Shown: positions 43,228 to 46,989 of the stretch, piece after piece
Layout: every line of letters starts with the position of its first letter
Position numbering within the stretch: the first letter of the stretch is position 1
Source: HGM04593 sp045630965
GTDB taxonomy: Bacteria > Bacteroidota > Bacteroidia > Bacteroidales > Bacteroidaceae
Reading direction: 5' to 3'
NCBI GenBank assembly: GCA_045630965.1
Contig: JAZQTU010000008.1
Coordinates: forward strand, 1-46,989
DNA: 46,989 bases
Notes under the pieces: model-generated
Databases searched by the model: none
What the model saw: the letters and a program-made list of their open reading frames with translations, nothing else
What the model was told of the DNA's origin: nothing
Position numbers and translations under genes: made by a program

Positions 43228-44226
43228 ATGACACGTTTCAGAACAGCGATAGAACTCCCCATTAAGGAACACAGCATAAGCCACAGGAACAACATGTTAC
43301 TGGCAGGTTCATGCTTTGCCGGCAACATAGGTTCAAAGCTTGCCGAAAGGAAGTTCAACATAGGCATTAATCCATTTGGAGTATTGTACAATCCATTGTC
43401 TATTTCCACCATGCTGATGCGTATCATTGACGGCAAACAGTTCACCGATGAATCACCCGAGATATTCGAATACAACGGCAAGTGGCACAGCATACTGCAT
43501 CACAGCGATTTCTCACGGAACACAAAAGAAGAACTCCTTGAAACGATAAACTATGTAATAAAGGATAGCCACGCAAGGGCAAACAGTTGCGACACAATCA
43601 TAATCACGTTCGGTACGGCATATACATACACACGCAACAGCGACGGCATTGTTGCCGGCAACTGTCACAAACTGCCTGCAAAGGAGTTTACACGCCGCCT
43701 GCTGAGCATTGATGAGATTGTAGATTGCACATCCCAAACAATAGAGAGGTACAGACAAGTCAACCATGGCATAAAATTCATATTTACAGTAAGCCCGATA
43801 CGCCACCTGCGCGATGGAGCACACGACAACCAGAAGAGCAAGGCCACATTGTTACTTGCCATTGACAAACTACAGGAACTGTACCCAGACAATACACTCT
43901 ATTTTCCTGCATACGAAATACTACTTGACGAGTTACGCGACTACCGCTTTTATGCCGATGACATGACCCACCCGTCACATGTCGCCGTTGAATATATCTG
44001 GGAATGTTTCGAAAAAAGCTACTTCGACACCGTAACACTGAAACTGAACGAGGAGATTGAAGGTATAATACGCGCAACAGGACACCGCCCGTTCGACGCA
44101 TGTTCCGACGGCTATATGAGTTTTTTGCGCAATTTATTGAAGAAAATAGAAGCCATAGAAGAAAAATATCCGTATCTTGACTTCGAAAATGAAAAGACGC
44201 AATGCAATACACTGTTGAACAGATAA
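43228..44226 (+). CDS. GSCFA domain protein
   Basis: Protein of the GSCFA family, named for the motif seen here at residues 27-31 (LAGSCFAGN). The fold is thought to be SGNH-hydrolase-like. TFGTAYTYTRN near residue 130, FTVSPIRHLRDGA near 188 and DDMTHPSHVAVEYIW near 247 fit the block II, III and Asp-His elements of such hydrolases. There is no signal peptide or membrane segment, and the length of 332 is typical. The last 25 bases overlap the start of murF-alr, so the two are translationally coupled. A cell-wall-related role is suggested only by the neighbour; the substrate is unknown. Confidence 0.85.
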   Translation: MTRFRTAIELPIKEHSISHRNNMLLAGSCFAGNIGSKLAERKFNIGINPFGVLYNPLSISTMLMRIIDGKQFTDESPEIFEYNGKWHSILHHSDFSRNTKEELLETINYVIKDSHARANSCDTIIITFGTAYTYTRNSDGIVAGNCHKLPAKEFTRRLLSIDEIVDCTSQTIERYRQVNHGIKFIFTVSPIRHLRDGAHDNQKSKATLLLAIDKLQELYPDNTLYFPAYEILLDELRDYRFYADDMTHPSHVAVEYIWECFEKSYFDTVTLKLNEEIEGIIRATGHRPFDACSDGYMSFLRNLLKKIEAIEEKYPYLDFENEKTQCNTLLNR

Positions 44227-46682
44227 CTAGAATACTGAAAGCTAAGAGCAGACTTGCCAACCCAGACAACATCGTCGCACGCCTGCTCACCGACAGCCGT
44301 TCGTTGAGTTTCCCCGAAGAGACCATGTTCTTTGCCATAAGAACAAAACACGGTGACGGACACAAATATATCAACGAACTTTACCACCGTGGTGTACGTA
44401 ACTTCGTTGTCAACACCTTCGACACGTTCAGCGAGCTTGAAGGGGCGAACTTCATTGTCGTGAACGATAGCCTCGCAGCATTGCAGACATTAGCCACATA
44501 CCACCGTTCGCAGTTTGACATGCCTGTTGTCGGCATAACCGGCAGCGACGGAAAGACCATCGTAAAGGAATGGCTGTACCAGCTTACAGCCGGTAACTAC
44601 ACCGTAGCACGTTCACCCAGAAGCTATAATTCACAGATTGGAGTACCCCTTTCGGTGTGGAAGCTAAGCGATGAAAGCACCCTCGGCATCTTTGAGGCAG
44701 GAATCTCACAAGTACAAGAGATGGATAACCTGCAAAGGATAATAAGACCCACTATAGGCATTGTGACAAATATAAGCAGTGCGCACCAGGAAAATTTCAG
44801 CACCATGCAGGAGAAGTGCTTGGAAAAACTGTCACTATTCCGAAAATGCGAAATTGTCATATACAAAGCCGACGACCCACTGATTGCGAGTTGCGTTACA
44901 CGTTCACACCTGCCCTCACGAGAGATTGCATGGTCATGCAAAGACCCGGAACGTCCGCTGTACATAAAATCGATAGAAAAAGACAACACTGGAACAACTG
45001 TAAGCTACCAGTACCTGACAATCGAGAACAGCTACCGCATTCCATTCCTTGACGATGCCTCAATAGAAGACTCAATAAACTGCCTTGCAGCAGCCCTATA
45101 CCTTATGATACCGGCCAATGCCATTGCTGAACGCATGGCACAGCTTGAGCCTGTAGCGATGCGCCTTGAAGTAAAGGAAGGCAAGCGTGGTTGCCTCATC
45201 ATCAATGACAGCTACAATTCAGACACAGCATCGCTCGATATTGCGCTTGATTTCATGGAGCGTCGCAGCGCCACACTACCCCACCTCAAGCGCACCCTTA
45301 TTCTAGCCGACATAAAACAGACCGGTGAAAGCGCTAACAGCCTATACCGCATAGTTCTTGAATACCTCGAAGAGAGAAAAATAGAAAAATTCATAGGCAT
45401 AGGAAAAGACATCAGTTCCCAAGCATCAAAGTTCAGAAAGTCTGATATAGAATGTCATTTCTTTGACACAACGGAATCCCTTCTTGCCTCACACATTCTT
45501 CGCAATATGCACGACGAGTGCATACTTATTAAAGGATCTCGCTCATTCCACTTCGAAGATGTGTCCGAAGCCTTGGAAAAGAAAGTACACCAGACAATTC
45601 TGGAAGTCAACCTCAGCGCACTACGAGATAACCTTAACCACTATCGCAGCAACCTCGCCCCCGACACAAAGACAATATGCATGGTCAAAGCCGGAGCATA
45701 CGGTGCAGGCGCTCTGGAAGTAGGCCGTACACTGCAGGAATGTAATGTAGACTACCTTGCTGTTGCCGTTGCCGATGAAGGCGCCGAATTGCGTAAGGAT
45801 GGCATAACAACCGGCATAATAGTAATGAACCCGGAGCCAAGTTCATACAACACACTGTTCGACAACAAGCTGGAACCAGAAGTGTACAGTTTCGGCATGC
45901 TCAAATCACTCATACACGCTGCATGCCACGAAGGCATAACAGACTACCCGATACATATCAAGATCGATACAGGCATGCACAGACTTGGCTTCCTACCCGA
46001 GGAGATACCCACACTCATCGACACTCTAAAACGTCAAAGCGCATTGACACCGCGTTCGGTATTCTCACACTTTGCTGGAAGCGACAGTTTACAATTTGAC
46101 TATTTCACACAGACACAAATTGAGATTTTTGAAAAAACAGCTGCAGAACTGCAAGGAGCATTCAAACACAAGATTCTGCGCCACATATGCAACAGTGCTG
46201 GGGCCGAACGCTTTACCGATGCACAATACGACATGGTACGTCTTGGTATAGGACTCTACGGCATATCACCCATTGGCGAAGACGCCGCACTACGTCCAAT
46301 ATCAACACTGAAAACAATAATACTGCAATTACGCGATGTTCCCGCAGGAGAGACCGTCGGTTACAGCCGCAAAGGAACATTGGCACGCAATTCACGCATA
46401 GCTGCACTGCCAATAGGATATGCCGACGGGCTGAACCGTCGCCTTGGCAACAACAAAGGCTACTGCATCATAAATGGAAAACAAGCACCCTACATAGGCA
46501 ATATCTGCATGGATGTATGCATGGTAGATGTTACAGACATTGACTGCAAGGAAGGCGACACTGTAGAGATATTCGGCAACAACCTGCCTGTAACCACAGT
46601 TGCCGAATGGCTGGAGACAATACCCTACGAAGTACTAACATCTGTATCTACACGCATAAAGAGAGTATATTATAGCGACTGA
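44202..46682 (+). CDS. murF-alr: Bifunctional MurF (UDP-MurNAc-tripeptide:D-Ala-D-Ala ligase) and alanine racemase
   Basis: Fusion of two peptidoglycan enzymes in the cytoplasm. The N-terminal half (about 1-455) is a Mur ligase: DSR (31-33) for uridine binding, P-loop GITGSDGKT (111-119, Asp where Asn is more usual), and NDSYNSD near residue 331. The C-terminal half (about 460-826) is a PLP alanine racemase with the Schiff-base Lys K496 in VKAGAYGAG, the catalytic Tyr Y721 in VGYSRKG, and the LPIGYADGLNRR motif. The fused form is well known in Bacteroidetes and links D-Ala production to its use. The start ATG lies 25 bases inside the GSCFA gene. A terminator follows the stop. Confidence 0.96.
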   Translation: MQYTVEQITRILKAKSRLANPDNIVARLLTDSRSLSFPEETMFFAIRTKHGDGHKYINELYHRGVRNFVVNTFDTFSELEGANFIVVNDSLAALQTLATYHRSQFDMPVVGITGSDGKTIVKEWLYQLTAGNYTVARSPRSYNSQIGVPLSVWKLSDESTLGIFEAGISQVQEMDNLQRIIRPTIGIVTNISSAHQENFSTMQEKCLEKLSLFRKCEIVIYKADDPLIASCVTRSHLPSREIAWSCKDPERPLYIKSIEKDNTGTTVSYQYLTIENSYRIPFLDDASIEDSINCLAAALYLMIPANAIAERMAQLEPVAMRLEVKEGKRGCLIINDSYNSDTASLDIALDFMERRSATLPHLKRTLILADIKQTGESANSLYRIVLEYLEERKIEKFIGIGKDISSQASKFRKSDIECHFFDTTESLLASHILRNMHDECILIKGSRSFHFEDVSEALEKKVHQTILEVNLSALRDNLNHYRSNLAPDTKTICMVKAGAYGAGALEVGRTLQECNVDYLAVAVADEGAELRKDGITTGIIVMNPEPSSYNTLFDNKLEPEVYSFGMLKSLIHAACHEGITDYPIHIKIDTGMHRLGFLPEEIPTLIDTLKRQSALTPRSVFSHFAGSDSLQFDYFTQTQIEIFEKTAAELQGAFKHKILRHICNSAGAERFTDAQYDMVRLGIGLYGISPIGEDAALRPISTLKTIILQLRDVPAGETVGYSRKGTLARNSRIAALPIGYADGLNRRLGNNKGYCIINGKQAPYIGNICMDVCMVDVTDIDCKEGDTVEIFGNNLPVTTVAEWLETIPYEVLTSVSTRIKRVYYSD

Positions 46683-46707
46683 CATATTTTTATTCATAGC
46701 AAAAGAG

Positions 46708-46747
46708 AACTCCCAAATCGTTGTTTTATAACGTTTTGGGAGTTTTT
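46708..46747 (+). terminator. Terminator of murF-alr
   Basis: AACTCCCAAA (46708-46717) pairs with TTTGGGAGTT (46735-46744), and CGTT/AACG extends the stem past a T-T mismatch. A T-run ends at 46747. Confidence 0.85.
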
Positions 46748-46866
46748 ACAAGTGGTGCCACCAGAAAATGAATTCCATTTCTAAATGGCTCTATATCTTC
46801 ATGTTAAAGAATCGCAACAAACGTAATCTCCCGCTATTGCTCCACCTCAGTTCGGAATCCCTATTC
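46748..46866. other. Intergenic region with no recognised feature
   Basis: AT-rich sequence after the murF-alr terminator. Only very short open frames occur (for example 13 codons at 46784-46825), and none has a recognisable motif or clear ribosome-binding site. Confidence 0.5.
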
Positions 46867-46989
46867 TTATCTTCTATTAAGATTGTTAAAGGCATCAATC
46901 AGCAAAGATATACCATCAATTACAGTCATTGTTCCGTGTTTAACTATCTGCTGATGACACTCTTCAATTTGCCGTTGACATTCAACAGC
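46867..46989 (-). CDS. Possible 3' end of an unknown gene
   Basis: A minus-strand frame is open from the window edge for 40 codons to TAA at 46869-46867, with a helical, polar reading (ECQRQIEECHQQIVKHG, then ISLLIDAFNNLNRR) that looks more protein-like than the competing plus-strand frame. No family is recognised, and the fragment is too short to be sure it is coding. Confidence 0.3.
   Translation of the reverse strand, partial: AVECQRQIEECHQQIVKHGTMTVIDGISLLIDAFNNLNRR

Noticed and set aside
44216..44226. Frameshift between the GSCFA and murF-alr genes
   Set aside because: The 25-base overlap joins two complete, unrelated proteins, each with normal ends; it is ordinary translational coupling.
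1..46989. CRISPR arrays, tRNA or rRNA genes, prophage
   Set aside because: No regularly spaced direct repeats, cloverleaf-like sequences or phage structural genes were seen on either strand by eye.

Overview
The window is a stretch of Bacteroidales chromosome, closest in character to Bacteroidaceae or Prevotellaceae. Markers are TTTG/TAnnTTTG promoters, a MurF-Alr fusion beside a GSCFA protein, the dxs-trkA-trkH cluster, mutA-mutB for the succinate-propionate route, long-form ispG, class III fructose-bisphosphatase, a lipoprotein GH20 hexosaminidase and a TPR/PD40/OmpA lipoprotein. Most of it is housekeeping. I saw no tRNA, rRNA, CRISPR array or prophage.

Layout. 1-729 (-): 5' part of an ABC ATPase. 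843-15549 (+): GH20 hexosaminidase, a 1543-residue multidomain C1 peptidase, mutA, mutB, topB and a PorE-like OmpA lipoprotein. 15550-15837: an internally deleted IS3-type element sitting in the loop of what was a bidirectional terminator. 15831-17386 (-): ruvC, low-molecular-weight phosphatase, cdd. 17570-18550 (+): glucosaminidase-LysM lipoprotein. 18583-24534 (-): a tight cluster reading menA, CPBP protease, radA, FAD oxidoreductase, manA, DUF4252. 24635-28788: lone thrA bracketed by two genes that each carry one in-frame stop codon. 28821-36276 (-): nucleoside kinase, rpoN, then fbp-purE-ispG from its own promoter. 36386-38313 (+): a self-contained two-gene cassette, AAA ATPase plus DUF4435/TOPRIM-like protein, resembling PARIS/OLD-type defence pairs. 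38328-43025 (-): dxs-trkA-trkH. 43108-46747 (+): GSCFA protein and murF-alr. 46748-46989: mostly non-coding, possibly the 3' end of a minus-strand gene.

How genes work together. The mutA/mutB pair makes methylmalonyl-CoA mutase. dxs and ispG belong to the MEP isoprenoid route and menA to menaquinone synthesis. ruvC, radA and topB act in recombination and repair. TrkA and TrkH form a potassium uptake system. MurF-Alr makes D-alanine and attaches D-Ala-D-Ala to the cell-wall precursor. The PorE-like lipoprotein and the C-terminal segment of the large peptidase raise the question of type IX secretion, but nothing else in the window decides it.

Most unusual points: the ATPase/DUF4435 cassette; the IS3-derived element in a terminator loop with a reconstructable empty site; the amber-interrupted ECF sigma gene and ochre-interrupted unknown gene on either side of thrA; a large hairpin between mutB and topB; and a palindrome joining the two -7 elements of the dxs/GSCFA divergent region. 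All family names come from reading motifs; no database search was run.
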